64,000 nt of DNA from Zeugodacus cucurbitae. Lineage: Eukaryota > Arthropoda > Insecta > Diptera > Tephritidae. Positions 9,566-22,065 of this stretch are shown here, piece after piece; position 1 is the stretch's first letter; the number at the start of each line of letters is the position of its first letter. The notes beneath the pieces are model-generated. The model did no database searches. It was not told where the DNA came from and saw nothing but the letters and a program-made list of their open reading frames with translations. Made by a program: the position numbers and the translations under genes. The stretch covers positions 22,236,501 to 22,300,500 of the forward strand of contig NC_071668.1 of NCBI RefSeq assembly GCF_028554725.1, read 5' to 3'.

Positions 9566-11848
9566 TATATATATGACTCACTTTCTTTAGAATAAAATAT
9601 GAGTAAATTAAATCAAATTTTATTTTATTAAACCTACTTTCCTCTTCCCACAAAATTATGTCGCCCTTTTTTTCATCTACAATTACTACGTTCGCGTACT
9701 CCAGTTATTAACACACTTTATTATGTGGATGATTTTTGTTAATAAAAAAATAATAACTTGTAGCAATTTAAACGCAAATATGCTAGCTTATAGCTTACAA
9801 AAACAGCAACAACAACAACAGCAGTGCAGCAGATCCTCCACGACAATATTGTCAATTTTCCATATTTTGCCTGTCAAAATTCAATTTGCATTTTAATAAA
9901 GCAATAGCAATTTGCTCGCCAATATACTAAATTGTGGAAGCCAAAACAACAAAAACAAGGGAAAAAACAACAACACACAATATGCATGCACACGACAATG
10001 TAACATGACACTCCACGAACTGAACACACGCGCCTGACAACCAACCAACACAGCGAACGCCCACTGCTTGGTGACACAGACAAATTTACAGATATATAAA
10101 TATACATATATGTATATACTATATGTACATATATATAAATATGTATAGGTACATACATAAGTATAAGGGTGCATATATATATAAAAGTGTATATGTATTG
10201 GTAAGGGTCGCATGCGAAATATGACAAATGTCACTCGCATATTATGAAAAATCGCATTAGAATGACAGTTCGCATCCCCACAGATTGTGCTGTTAGCTGC
10301 GTTAGAGAGACTCGTCACACTTTCAATATTCCTAGCCATAAGTTTCAACAATGTGTTGCTGCTACTGCTGATGTTGTTGTTGGCGCATGCAACAGCTGTG
10401 TTGCCAGCAAATGACTGTACTTAACCAGGCATAGGCTGAGAGTGGAACTTTGGACTAGTAAAAAAGAAATAAATAAAAATATTTAAACTGAATTTTACCA
10501 ACAAAAAACGAACTGGTCCGAAAAACACTTGTTTGTTACTAGAATTTATTTAAATCGGACTGGAAATAACTAGTTCATTCCCAAAAAAATTTAGGCTGAA
10601 ATGTAATAATAGGAAAATTACTATATGTTACTAAAAATTTGGACTGAAAACGAACTGGTCCGAAATAGCCTAAATTGTTGCCAGTCAATAAAAATTTAAT
10701 TTTTGAAATATTTCATTTAAAGTCATGTATACATGAATTTTGAGTTCGAAAAATACTATAACTACTTGTATTACTTCCATTTCTTAGTATTTTAACCCAT
10801 ATTAATGGATATTCTCCATAACCGAAGCCGATCTATTTCAAGTAAATAAAAATTTACTCTTCTCCTATAACTTGAAACATGAATAAGTACTATTTATCAT
10901 ATTAGCAAATATTTTAGAAAGTACTTCAGAGACTAGTTACAATTCATACCGTTGTAATGTGTTTTGTAACTACTCCATATTTACAAGTAGCTTTAGTTTT
11001 CAATTATTTTATTCATTCCCACCACTCACGTTGTTGTTGTTGTTGTGTTGCGTACGTGTTTACACTGCACAAATATACTTAAAACAAATAAAGGACATCA
11101 ACGTCAGTGACAGCTGGAGAAGACACAAAACAGTGAAGGACCCAAATCAACGTTGGAGAGCGCTCGCACTTGTGCGTTCTAATAATGTTGAATGCATATC
11201 TACATATAAGCTTATATGTATGTATAGGTGCGTAATATAAAATAATAATTTTTATATACATACAATATACATCTATATTGTTAGATGTTTATTTATGATT
11301 ATTACTTATTATTAGAATATATGGGTATATGTATATCCACGTTTCCATAAGTACATATTTTAGAGTACGGCAGCAAGTAGCTACCAAAGCTTGTTGCAAT
11401 CGGGGGTCCTTCCCTTCACATTCTCCAATTGAAGAGCACTAATTTATCAGCTCACGTTTCAAATTAGCTCAAAATGTATGTAGTACTTGTCGCTGCACAA
11501 ATTTTAAATTAATTTTATATTATCTTTTCATTATTTCTTCGGAATAATGATGTGTTATGAATATATAAATTTCATATTCAATTTTATAGAAGACACATTG
11601 TACAGCTTGATCCTTGTCTCTTACTCGATTGATCAATTTTTGTTATGTTTTCAGGTTTAACAAAATTACTTATGAAACATACACTCAACCAATCATTTAC
11701 ACTAGCTTATATACTAGGTTCAATTCTTCTTGTAAAAATATGTAATTTTTGACTTACAGTACTCTTTTAAAATACCTATCACTTACTCTTGGCACAGCAA
11801 CAAATAGTTCTAGCGACTTCTGTCCTTAGTCACTATTTATATAATATA
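9566..11848. other. Gene-free stretch with TATA/TACA repeats
   Basis: No gene seen. It contains TATA/TACA-rich simple repeats at about 10090-10199, CAA/CAG runs near 9800-9830, and a TTG run near 11029-11046. Open frames here are repeat translations. Confidence 0.55.
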
Positions 11849-12345
11849 CGAGGTGTGTTCAAAAAATAACGGGAATTTTGTAATTTAGTAAGTGAAATTG
11901 GAGTGAAATTGGACTACTTTGTTACTAATTATTCTTATCGAAAGAGACTACTTTAGTACTAATTATTACTTACTTACATGCCCCTAAAGTGTCGTACAAT
12001 TCTCAGTGGTATTCTTTGCTTACTTGACCTGTAGCAGCCGATAAATTTAGACATGTTTTAATGAGCTTAGCGATTTTCATTTGTTAAAAGCTCACACTTC
12101 CTTCATTTTCATGATATCTTGGCCAAAAAAAAATACTGTAACGATGCCCCAGCCTACATAGTCGTCAGACAGGAATTGAGAGACTCTTAAAAGGCGGAGA
12201 AATCGCTGAAAGAGTCAAAGGATACCCCAAAAATCTAGCTTGGGAAGTGTTTCAAATTGGAAAAAGGCTACAACTTTAATGTAGACGCATAAATAATATT
12301 TATTTGCAAGAAACGAAAATTCCCGGTTTTTTTGAACACACCATG
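11849..12345. mobile_element. Mariner miniature element (497 bp) with terminal inverted repeats
   Basis: Seen: inverted ends GGTGTGTTCAAAAAATAACG (11852-11871) and, at 12317-12342, TTCCCGGTTTTTTTGAACAC as the complementary end, with TA dinucleotides flanking at 11847-11848 and 12346-12347. These ends are those of a widespread insect mariner family. Just inside the right end, TTTCAAATTGGAAAAAGG followed shortly by a stop recalls the last codons of the mariner transposase (FQxWKKR). Most of the transposase is gone, so this is a deletion derivative that could only move if an intact relative supplied transposase. Confidence 0.82.
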
Positions 12346-12487
12346 TATAAATAATGGGGTTTCCCCTTTGATTAATTTTTCAAAGTATTTACTCAACATA
12401 TTTTCGATATATATTGATGGCCACACATAGACCATTTGCGATACCAAATGGAGTGTCGTCACGTTGTCCACCAGGAGTAGTCATCCT

Positions 12488-13675
12488 TTTTTATGGCTTC
12501 ACTTTCGATAATTCTTCCAGATTCTCATATTGTGAGGCACCCAAGTAGCGAAGTCGTTGCCTTGGCAATGCAGGGCCGGTGCACAGGAGATGCTTCATTG
12601 TTTCTATCGCACCTTGCTCTTGACATTTCCTGCAGTCATCTCGATCTGTAAGTCTCATTTTGTAGGCATGTGCCGCTACCAGACAGTGGCCTGTGAGTAT
12701 TCCCACCAAACTTCTACAGTCCCTTCTATCGAGTAACAGTATAGGTTTGGTGTACTTTTGGTCTACGGTTTTACAATGGCTTTTGCAGTTTTACACCCCG
12801 GTATATTTGTCCAACGTGTTAACATTTTTCTTGTCATGCCCCTATACAGTGCATGGGTTTGACAATGTCGGTAGCATTTCCGGAAGACAGTTTTACACCA
12901 TTCTTGGCAATGTCGTCCACAATCTCGTTGCCTTCAATGCCTTTATGTCCTGGCACCCAGTAGAAGTGAAGACACGTGTTCCTAGCAACTCTCTCCACTG
13001 CCGCCCTGGTATTCAAAACACTGCGGCTTTCACAAAAGCAAACACCTCCGCTTGAAAAATACTGCAGTGGTTTGGTTGTTACACCTAACTCCGGACAGTA
13101 TATTCCCGTACCTACCCCGTTCTCCATTTTCGAACCATGCGTGTAGATATTCAATGTGCTGCGTGAGGTTATCATTCCCTTACGCCAGCCGTCTTTTTCC
13201 AGATTCACTCGGAATCTTCTTTCCCAGTTCATGAGTGGGATCTAGTAGGCGGTACCTGACAAAACGTACCTTGCGTCTGCAGGACGCTTCTGCCGTAATT
13301 GAGGACACGCGGATTGGAATGCCTTATTAAGAGCAGTTGTAAATAATTTGACGCCCTCCTCTAGTTCTTTATAAGAGTTAAAAGTGCAAGGTCTGAGTCT
13401 CTCACACAATAATATCCGTCTGTAGAGGTCCCAGTTTGCCCTTCTGGGATCACTTCTACCTACACCTCTTGTTTTAGATAATAAGTATCTAGACTTACAC
13501 GCCTTCATTATGAAATATGTAACACCATCCGTATTCATAAATCTGTGTGAATTCCGAATATCTGGAATTTTCTTAAAAACTCCGTTTTGTCGAAGTTCTC
13601 TCCCGATTCTTCGAAAATGACCAGCAATCAAACAGATTTTGTAATTCGATGGCATTTGAAATGGTATCCACATAC
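12488..13675 (-). pseudogene. Non-LTR retrotransposon fragment with RNase H; reverse transcriptase deleted
   Basis: Three parts read in order on the minus strand. 13673-13242 (about 143 codons) matches the region between endonuclease and reverse transcriptase of R1/I/Loa-type ORF2. 13232-12834 is an RNase H domain: STLNIYTHGSKMENGVGTGIY near its start and FYWVPGHKGIEGNEIVDDIA near its end. 12709-12491 is the C-terminal finger: LTGHCLVAAHAYKMRL, then CRKC and KHLLC. The whole reverse transcriptase, about 1.5-2 kb, is missing between 13242 and 13232, and the RNase H is frame-broken near 12834. The copy is dead. It could be I-, Loa- or R1-group; I cannot choose. Confidence 0.78.
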
Positions 13676-15842
13676 CTTTTATAAGGTTTAGAGTTCAAAA
13701 AGACCTAAGGACTATCTATATATATATATCATGTTTTAAAAGGTTTCTCGACTTTTTCATATTCGTTCTCTATATATATTTGCTCATAAAAAGCATAGTA
13801 TTATTATATATTTGTCTCCATTGTAATTTATATAGTAATTTCGAACATTCCAATAAAAGCATTAAGTCCGCATTGAAATAATTTTGAAATTCGTTACATT
13901 AATCTGCTAATAAACCTACGCGATTAAAACCAAAATTTGGCTTGTTGAATAGCATACTTATTAGATGAATATGTAAAAGATAAGACTGCACATACAAAAA
14001 CATTTGAATAGGTCTCTTGTCACCATCAGTGGCAACAAAAAGCTTTGATTGCTTTTACACTGCACCGTTCGTTATATAAAAAGGGTGATTTTTTAGAGGA
14101 TTACATATTTTTATTTAAAAGAGTAACGACTCAAGGGACTCTTTTTATCGCACATTTTATAGAGCAAGTGAGCTTGGAGAGTCTCTCCCGGATATATACA
14201 AACTGTTCTTATTTCTCGACTCATTAAGACAGACATATGACTCAGGCAATGACAACAGACAATGACTCATTGACGGATATAACTTGACGGAAAAACGAAC
14301 ATAACAATTCCCCAATTTAAAAAACGAATTTTTACGTATTTCGAGGTTAAAATAGCCAGAATTAGTAACCTTAGTTTTGGTTTAATTATATTACATAAAT
14401 GTAAAACACAAGTGCTTACTGTGACGTTGATTTGACAGCTGAAAAAATTCTCCACCACCAACAGAACACCCCTTACTTTCATATAAAACCCTATAGATGC
14501 CAAATAGAAGCCTTCAATGGCAAAGTAGGCCCTTATGCACTCTCGGCGCATAGAAAGTCATTTAAATGAAGCCAATTAGAGGAGCTAGCATAAAAAAGAC
14601 TGACATGGGACGAGACTGAAACTGTCAAGTCCTGCAAGTCTTTTTTGTTTTCGCTTGAATGTGTCAAGTACGAGCGATTAAGTGTGGGGAAGGGAGAGGT
14701 GAAGTGAAGTGAAGTGCACTACTGCGCTATGAAGGAGGTAATCTCTGAGGATGAAATGACATGAAGCGAAGCTCTTTTCAATGTAGCAATTAATACACTC
14801 CGTTGCACTAACAACATCAATGGCAAAGAAAAGTAAATATGACGAAGAGCTTAAAGGACGACATTGACAAGTGTGTCGATAGAGGGCGCACAGGGGAGGC
14901 AGGCAAACATGCAACAGAGGCAAATAAAATGTGCATTGAGAATTAATTAATGGCGAGCATAGCCAGCTTTCTTGACTTACTCATATTCCATAGAAAAAGA
15001 CTGATTGTGATTGGCAGTTTAACAAGTTCATGGAACTTGTATTTTATCATTTAGTTTAGAAAGAATATGAAAGATTCGTAGAAAAAGAAAAGTTACCGTG
15101 AAAAGTTGGATTTCTATTTACAGTACTTTATACTTTAGCATAGGTCGTAGTATATAATTATACTGAGAGCTTTATCAGCAATGGAATTATTTGCAGTCTA
15201 CGCAGTTTGTTGTAAATTATTAGAGTGCGAGTAAAAAATTATCAAGCAATCCAATATCACAGATTTTCTTATTTAAATAAAATAAAGAAATTTTAAATAC
15301 TTAAATTAGTACTTTTGTCAGAAGTCCGAAATAAAAACTATTCTCTAAACACAATAATACAACTGGCGGCAAGGTCTGTTCACTCAGCTGAATTTTAAAA
15401 ATATTTGAGAAGTTTAACGTCTGTACAAAAGCATCTCAACTAAGTAACTAAAACCATGAAATAAAAATTTCTCGTACCTGATCTTTTACGACTTTTTGAC
15501 TATGAATGCAATAGATTTCGTATCGTTCGCTAGAATTTATGTACAAAACATAATATGTAAAATGTAGTCACACTGTTGAAGTTCATCAAAAAACGAATGT
15601 AATAGCCTTTTCACACAGCCAAATTATTGATCAATTAAAATTTTGATTGAGAAACCTGTTTTTGCCCTTCACACTGCCGGCTACTCGATAACCGATCAGC
15701 TTTTAGTTTAATTAATTAGTTAATTGTGATTGCAGATAAATTTTAGATATTGTTAAAATTAATAAATAAGAAAATTAAAAAAAAAAACATTGGTTTACAA
15801 ATTCTCCTAATTTTTTTGTTGCGATCTCAATATAAATATATT
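13676..15842. other. Gene-free stretch with a short mariner-end-like repeat
   Basis: No gene recognised. A (TA)n tract at 13713-13727 and a GAAGT run at 14696-14716. At about 14078-14120 a block beginning AAGGGTGATTTTTTAGAGG matches, with gaps, 18805-18845, and resembles a mariner element end; it is a short dispersed repeat without a transposase. Confidence 0.45.
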
Positions 15843-16655
15843 TGGCGTAGGAACCGCTTTAAGCGATTATAGCCGAATCCATCAGAGCGCGCCACTCATT
15901 CCTCCTTTTTGCTTTGTGGCGCCAACTGGAAACACCAAGTGACGTCAGGTCACTTTCATCTTGGTCTTTCCATCGGAGGTCGTCCTCCTCTGCGGCTTCC
16001 TCCAGCCTACATCGAACACTTTCAGAGCTGAAGCACTTTCGTCCATTCGAACAAAATGACCTAGCCAGCGTAGCCGCTGTCTTTTTATTCGCTGGACTAT
16101 GTCTATGTCGTCGAATAACACATACAGCACATCATTCCATCTTCTGCGGTATTCGCCGTTGCCAATGTTTAAGGGACCATAAACCTTCCGCAAAACATTT
16201 CTCTCGAAAACTCCTAGTGCCGTCTCATCGGATGCTGACACCGTCCACGCTTCTGCACCATAAAGTAGGACGGGAATGATGATGGACTTGTAGAGTTTAA
16301 TTTTTGTTCGTCGATGGAGGACTTTACTTTTCAATTGCCTACTCAGTCCATAGTAGCACCTGTTGGCAAGAGTGATTCTGCGTTGGATTTCAAGGCTGAC
16401 ATTATTATCGGTGTTGATGCTGGTGCCCAGTTATACGAAAGTATCTACGACTTCAAAGTTATGACTGTCAACAGTGACGTGGGAGCCAAGACGCGAGTGC
16501 GCTGACTGTTTGTTTGATGACAGGAGATATTTCGTCTTGTTCTCATTCACCACCAGACCCATACGCGACACTTCCTTATCCAGTCTGGAAAAAGCCGAAC
16601 TAACGGCGCGTTTGTTGTTGATTTTCCATATCTAAAGCCACCCTGATAAGGTCCA
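15843..16655 (-). mobile_element. RTE fragment, 3' part, internally deleted
   Basis: Antisense to about 4490-5715 of the full-length RTE element. Readable on the minus strand: ITLANRCYYGLSRQL region, LLYGAEAWTVSASDETALG, RRWNDVLYVLFDDID and RLRWLGHFVRMDE, but with stops and frameshifts in the last 60 codons. Near 16620 the match jumps from RTE position about 4930 to about 4527, so some 400 bp, including the YADD codons, are deleted. It retains the RTE 3' end at 15843 (GGCGTAGGAACCGC...), as expected for a 5'-truncated copy that later lost internal sequence. Confidence 0.82.
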
Positions 16656-19058
16656 ATCATCGCAATAGCAATATAAAATCAGAGTGATTCAAAAATAGCA
16701 ATATAGTTCATAACTAGCTAAAACGTATTCATCTATACGTGCTCTTGAGCTCAGGGTCACGACTTAAAGACTTCGACCTATGCTGTTTAATGCTTCATGC
16801 GAATGTCTATAGCGTCTGTCCGCAAGAAGGTGCGACTGAAAGCGGGCATCTGTCTTGAACAAAGGGGCTCACTGTATGAACGTGATGCAAAATGTTAGCT
16901 TCACAATCGGATTTGGGCTCTGGATTTGGGGCTCGCGATATAAAATCAAAATCCAAATCGAAGCCTCGGATAAGAACAAAACTTTTAGAATCTACATAAT
17001 TTAGTTTTCAATCACTCGACTCAGGCAACTAATATACTATATTTAAAAATGATTGAACTCGTTTCTGACTTCATCTAGACGATAAGTGGCGACTAATAAT
17101 TTCCGTCCCTCGGCATAATTTTTTAATGTTACATTACTCAGCATAGGAATTAGGAATCTTGTGATTTGCTACCGAAAATTTTTGAAACCTTGTTCTTGGT
17201 CCCTGTTGACCTTGTTTGTAGATTATATATTTTTGTTTAATACAGTTAAATTAGACTCTCTTTTCTAAAATTAGGGAGACATATTCAATTAATTTTGTAA
17301 TACTTTGCAAGGTACTACATGCCATTACTTTATTCACTGAAGAACCCCCAACTAATTACAACTATTTTATTCTTATTTATTGAAAATATGAATCCACAAA
17401 TTACAAAAAATTCTCCACTAAATTCAAAATCGCTTATCAATAATTCGTAAACTATTTTCAATTCTCTAATGCACAAAAGCAATTATCGAAAGTTACTTCA
17501 ACGATTGTTGATTACGCTTTAGAGCAGCTCATGAGAGCAGAACTTTGTGTGTGCAAATTGCCGAGTGCGATGTCTCTGCGGACGGTCCGTCGTCCAAGTG
17601 CAAATATTTAAAAATTGTCCATTTTCGGCATACATATAGTATGTGTGAGCAACGAACCGCAAATAATAAAGCTAAGCGGTCACAAATGAACGCTTCGGAA
17701 GAGTAGATGCGCAGCAACAACAATAAAAATACAACAAATACAATGGAATATACTTGAGTAATATGTAAACGAATTGCTGTTTGAGTGCTGTTGTAGTTGT
17801 TAGTTGTTGTGTACATGCATTTCCAGTCGATTTGACAGAATTTCCCCAAGGTACACTTTATTCAGCGAACGAACGCGTCGCACACACACACACACACCCA
17901 GGCATATGGGAACACACACGCTTGTTGTTGGTATTTGCTGTTGGGCCGCTGCCGCAAGGAAGCAAGCAGCCCAAATCAATAATGAATGAATAACAAATGT
18001 CGTTGTGGCCAACACAAACCAAATGTGGGCGGGGCCCAGGCGCTGTGGGTGTCTGTATGTGTGTGCTGAAATGTGTGACAAATTTATTTCCACTTAAATT
18101 ATGCAAAGTCAACTTTTTCAATTCGATTTCATTTATACGAGTTTGTATGTGTGTGTGTTTTTTTTATTTTTTTAATTTTCCTTTTTATGCTTTGTATGTA
18201 TGTACATGCGACCTTTGGAGGGCGACCGAATTGAAAAGAAATTGTGCAAACGGAAGCAAGTAGTTCGAGCGCTTTTGTGTGGGCGTCCTTTACATTTGAC
18301 TTGAATGACAATCAAACGATTGTATTGTATTCAATACGAGTTGTTGTTGTTGCTATTTGAATTGTGTGCGCATTTTATGCAAATTACATGGCGGCAGCTG
18401 GCTAGCACGCTGGGTGGTGGGGGCAACACGAAATTATTGTTTGAATATGTTTCGTTTGCTTTTTTGCTATTTCCTAATGCGTCCTTTTTAGGGTTAAACA
18501 AATGAGGTGTTCGTGGGGTTATTCAATACGCAAATGCATTTCCATTAAGTTCAAATGTGAAATATTCATTTACTAATGCGTTTATGTAGAAACTGTGTGT
18601 GTGTGTGTGTTTCTATTATTTGACATATTTCAGCAAGAGGTTAAAGAATCAATAAATTTCAAATAAGCACACATTTATTATTGAAATATAATAAATAACT
18701 ATTTGGATTTGCGAATGTGTGTGAGAAGTGCATGGCATAAGTGTATTGAAGTATTTCGTTGTTCTTTTGTTCTCAGTGAACACATAAATTAGTATGTGAT
18801 ATTAAAGGCTGTGTTTTTTAGAGGTTTATCATTTTTTGTTTAAATATAATTTAGAGAAATTATTGAAAATAATCATCTATTGATTCATTCAGTTGGAAAA
18901 TTTTATCACATTTATTTTTTTAAAATTTCACAATTGATTTCATCTTCATCTTAAGAAGCTTGTATTACCTATTTGAGATATAAAGTTTGGCGAAAAATTG
19001 CGACCATTATGATCTTCTTTCTTTCGTATGATCCTGTACTACAAAATTAGAAATTCAT
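16656..19058. other. Gene-free stretch with CA/GT microsatellites
   Basis: No gene recognised. (CA)n at 17881-17897 and (GT)n at 18594-18611; TTG/CAA runs near 17790-17810 and 18340-18355. Overlapping short open frames on both strands at 17530-18310 are products of these repeats. The mariner-end-like block at 18805-18845 matches 14078-14120. Confidence 0.5.
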
Positions 19059-19311
19059 CCCAACTGGCGTAGACACCGCTAACGCGGTTATAGCCGAGTT
19101 TACAACACCACTATATCTAACGTCTTGCTCTTTGTCGTCAATTGGAAATCCCAAGTGCTGTCAGGTCCTTCTCCACCTAGTATTTCCAACGAAGATCTTC
19201 CACTTTCTCGGCTTCCACCAGCGGATACTGCATTGAACAGTTTTAAAGCTGGAGTACTTTCGTCCATTCGGACAACATGACCTAGCCAGCGTAGCCGCTG
19301 TCTTTATAGGA
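19059..19311 (-). mobile_element. RTE fragment, 3' end (left half of an interrupted copy)
   Basis: Antisense to the last about 250 bp of the RTE ORF and its 3' end, starting with GGCGTAGACACCGC. Stops at the codons for RLRWLGH, where another element is inserted. The copy resumes at 19714. Many substitutions and a frameshift make it an old copy. Confidence 0.78.
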
Positions 19312-19713
19312 CAAAACACAATTGATGACCTTTGAAAGAAAAATTCTCCGAAAAATTTTCGGCACAGTCAGAATCGGACCTAACGAGTGGAGAATAAGAT
19401 GGAATAGCGAACTTGACCAGTTCATTCAAGGCGAAAACGTGGTGCGATTCATCGAAATGCAACGAATAAGATGGTTAGGACATATTTTAAGAATGGATGA
19501 ATCAAGAGCCCAATAGAAGGTATTGAACGCGAAAGCATACATCGGCAGAGCAAGAGGAAGCCCAAGAACAAGATGGAAGGACGAAATAAACGAGGATCTG
19601 AAGAAGTCCCGATTAGAAAACTGGAGAAAGACCGCAAAAGACAGAGTTGGTTGGAGGCGTATTGTTTAGCAGGCCAAAGCTCACAGAGAGCTGTAGAGCC
19701 AAATGATAATGAT
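19312..19713 (+). mobile_element. Second RTE-like family, 3' fragment inserted into an RTE copy
   Basis: Plus-strand reading: MTFERKILRKIFGTVRIG, NEWRIRWNSELDQF and RIRWLGHILRMDES, the C-terminal signature of an RTE-type ORF but clearly different at the protein level from the RTE family around it. A TAG stops the frame at 19514-19516; beyond it IGRARGSPRTRWKDEI continues in the same frame. The tail, ATGATAATGATGATG, is an RTE-like trinucleotide 3' end. No target-site duplication is seen; instead about 10-15 bp of the surrounding RTE copy are missing at the junction. Confidence 0.75.
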
Positions 19714-20312
19714 GATGTCTATGTCGTCGAATAACTCATAAAGCTAATCGCTCCATCTTCTGCGATATTCGCCGTTGCCAATGTTTAAGAGACCGTAAAT
19801 CTTCCGCCGTCTTATCAGATGTTTACATCGTCCAAGCTACTGCACCATAAAGCAGGACGAGAATGATGAGGGACTTGTAGAATTTGGTTTTTGTTCGTCG
19901 TGAGAGGACTTTTCTTTTCAATTGCCTACTCAGTCCATAGTAGCAGCTGTTGGCATGTGTGATTCTGCGTTAGATTTCGGGGCTGACATTGTTATTGGTG
20001 TTAACGGTGGTTCCCAAGTTAGACGAAATTGTCTACGACTTCAAAGTTATGACAATTTGCGAATGCGCCGACTGCTTGTTAGATCACAGGAGTTATTTCG
20101 TCTTGTCCTCATTCACAACCAGACCCATTCGCTTCGCTTCCTTAGGCAGCCTGGAGAAAGCATAACTCTTATAGAAGATTGTACCTTCTCTATTTAGCTC
20201 TTCAGCTCGTATTATTTTTTCTAGCATCAAGTCACACGATAGTGAGCCACCCAGCCTGAAGTCACATTTAATATCGAACGGCTCGGAGTGGTTCTTCTCG
20301 ATCCTTAGAACA
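19714..20312 (-). mobile_element. RTE fragment (right half of the interrupted copy)
   Basis: Continues the antisense RTE match from the position where 19311 stopped, up to about RTE position 4740 (the KDLSEPFDTK region). Readable minus-strand pieces include SEPFDIKCDFRLGGSLSCD and EAKRMGLVVNEDKTK, broken by stops and a deletion that removes the YADD segment. It has 5' truncation at about 20312. Confidence 0.78.
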
Positions 20313-21154
20313 GTCCCTGTCCCTGTTAAAAACAAAAACGTATAAAAAAATTCTATCCCAACCAATGAAAAATTCAAACAATATATATTTTGGACTCATT
20401 CAGAATACCAAGCGTATTGGATATTTATCCAAGCTTCTTCGATATTTCTCCAAATTTCTTCCTTGTTTTTCAATCTGACACAATTCTGCTCAAGGTACCT
20501 ATTTCGTTTCGGTCCATAGTTTGGGAAGACCATTTTAAAATATAAATTTTAGTATGAATAAACCAATCGTTGTCTTGTGGAAACTTCCTTTTTAAAGAAA
20601 TATTCTATTTTGAAAAAATGGAGCATAACTTCATTATGCATATGGACGTTGATAAATCTATCCAAATTTCTTTTATCCAATACAGAGGAAACACACCGTA
20701 ACATGCTCGTAGCTAAAAAGTTTTTGCGGTATATTCAAGGTTAAATGCAAGACGCCTTATTTAATGTTTAGCGGAACTCCCAATTATATTTACCAGAAAA
20801 AAGTTCTGTTCATATAATTTTTCTTTCCACTTATTGGACCAATACATTTGACGTGTGTTTTAGCGACCTCGGTGAGACAGCGTCTTTGTCCTTGTGTCAA
20901 TATCGACACTCTACCAGCTATTCTTTCATAACTTTTATTTTCCACCAGACGTCTTCTAATAAACCGATCACCAATTTGAACTCATGACTTCCCCTAATTG
21001 TAGCAACTGACCTGAATGGAACCTGTAAATGATATAATTCTACCTCACTACCACTAAAAATGGATGTGAGGATGTGAATCTTCGAATAAGTTTAGCAGTT
21101 TGCCTAAAACTTTGTGAAATTATTTGTACTTAAACTCTTGAATTTTCTTTATTA
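20313..21154. other. Gene-free stretch
   Basis: AT-rich; no gene, RNA gene or recognisable element seen. Confidence 0.45.
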
Positions 21155-22065
21155 TATTCGCGCAACAAAGTTGCTAAGACCACTGCCACGCCCACAAAAT
21201 GGGAAAAATCGAAAACACATATATAAATAAATTAAGCTATTAAAATGAAGGATGGCACTATGAAGGGGTATATGAGGATGTAATTTTTTTGGGGAAGTGG
21301 GAGCAGCCCCGCCCCCTACTAAGTTTTTTGTATATATCTCGCAAACTACTAAAGCTATATCAATAAAACTTTCTATAGTTTAAGTACTACCTTATACAGT
21401 CCAAAAGTGGAGAAAATCGGATAATAACCACGCCCACCTTTAACTCATATTTTAAATAGGCGTGGGCGCCCACTTATGGGTCAAAAACCATATCTCCGAA
21501 ATTACTGGAACAATTTCAATGAAATTCGGTTCATAATATCTTACTAGCTGCCCAATGATATGTTGTGAAAATAGTTCAAATCGGTTCACAACCACGCCTA
21601 TTTCCTATATACCAGAACTTTGGAGTCGATCTGAATCGTTACCTTGACAATATATAAAGTAAGACTAGTGAATATATCGAAACATAACTTTGCAAAAATA
21701 CTGCATTTAAAGAGTGGCATCGCCCTTCTAAAAATAGTCGAAATCGGTCCATAAGTTTTCAAGACCCTATATATAATATGCGGATCTCAGTGTTTCTAAC
21801 AATTTTTTTACCAAAAATATTGGCAAATCGCCCAGGTACTTTGAAGAAATTTTGAGGGAATATGTTTCTTCTAATAATATATCTCCAAGCCAAAAATTAG
21901 TGAAATCGGGTCATAACTTCCCTTAGCTCCCTTTTCCTTATTTGGGTTTTCAAACGTTCAATGGACTTTACACCATATATACTATATGCCGAATATGTGA
22001 GTCAAATTGTTTTTTATATTAATAAATTAAAATAAATAAATTGCGAGAGTATAAAATGTTCGGTT
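21155..22065 (-). repeat. Hairpin-ended dispersed repeat, copy A (reverse orientation)
   Basis: Inverted relative to the copies at 23981 and 50085. Left end GCGCAACAAAGTTGC, then the family's recurring phrases: CCACGCCCACAAAATGG, GTACTAAG-type and repeated GGCGTGG/CCACGCCC blocks, TCATAACTTCCC, and the right end TTGCGAGAGTATAAAATG. There is no ORF of note. The terminal hairpin that marks the other end is eroded (TTCGGTTTTATTTATAAC in place of the full stem). Confidence 0.75.

Noticed and set aside
2083..9591. CTTTAGA at 2083-2089 and 9585-9591 as a target-site duplication of the R1-clade element
   Set aside because: Only seven AT-rich bases, and the right copy would require about 20 bp of TATA repeat to be part of the element.
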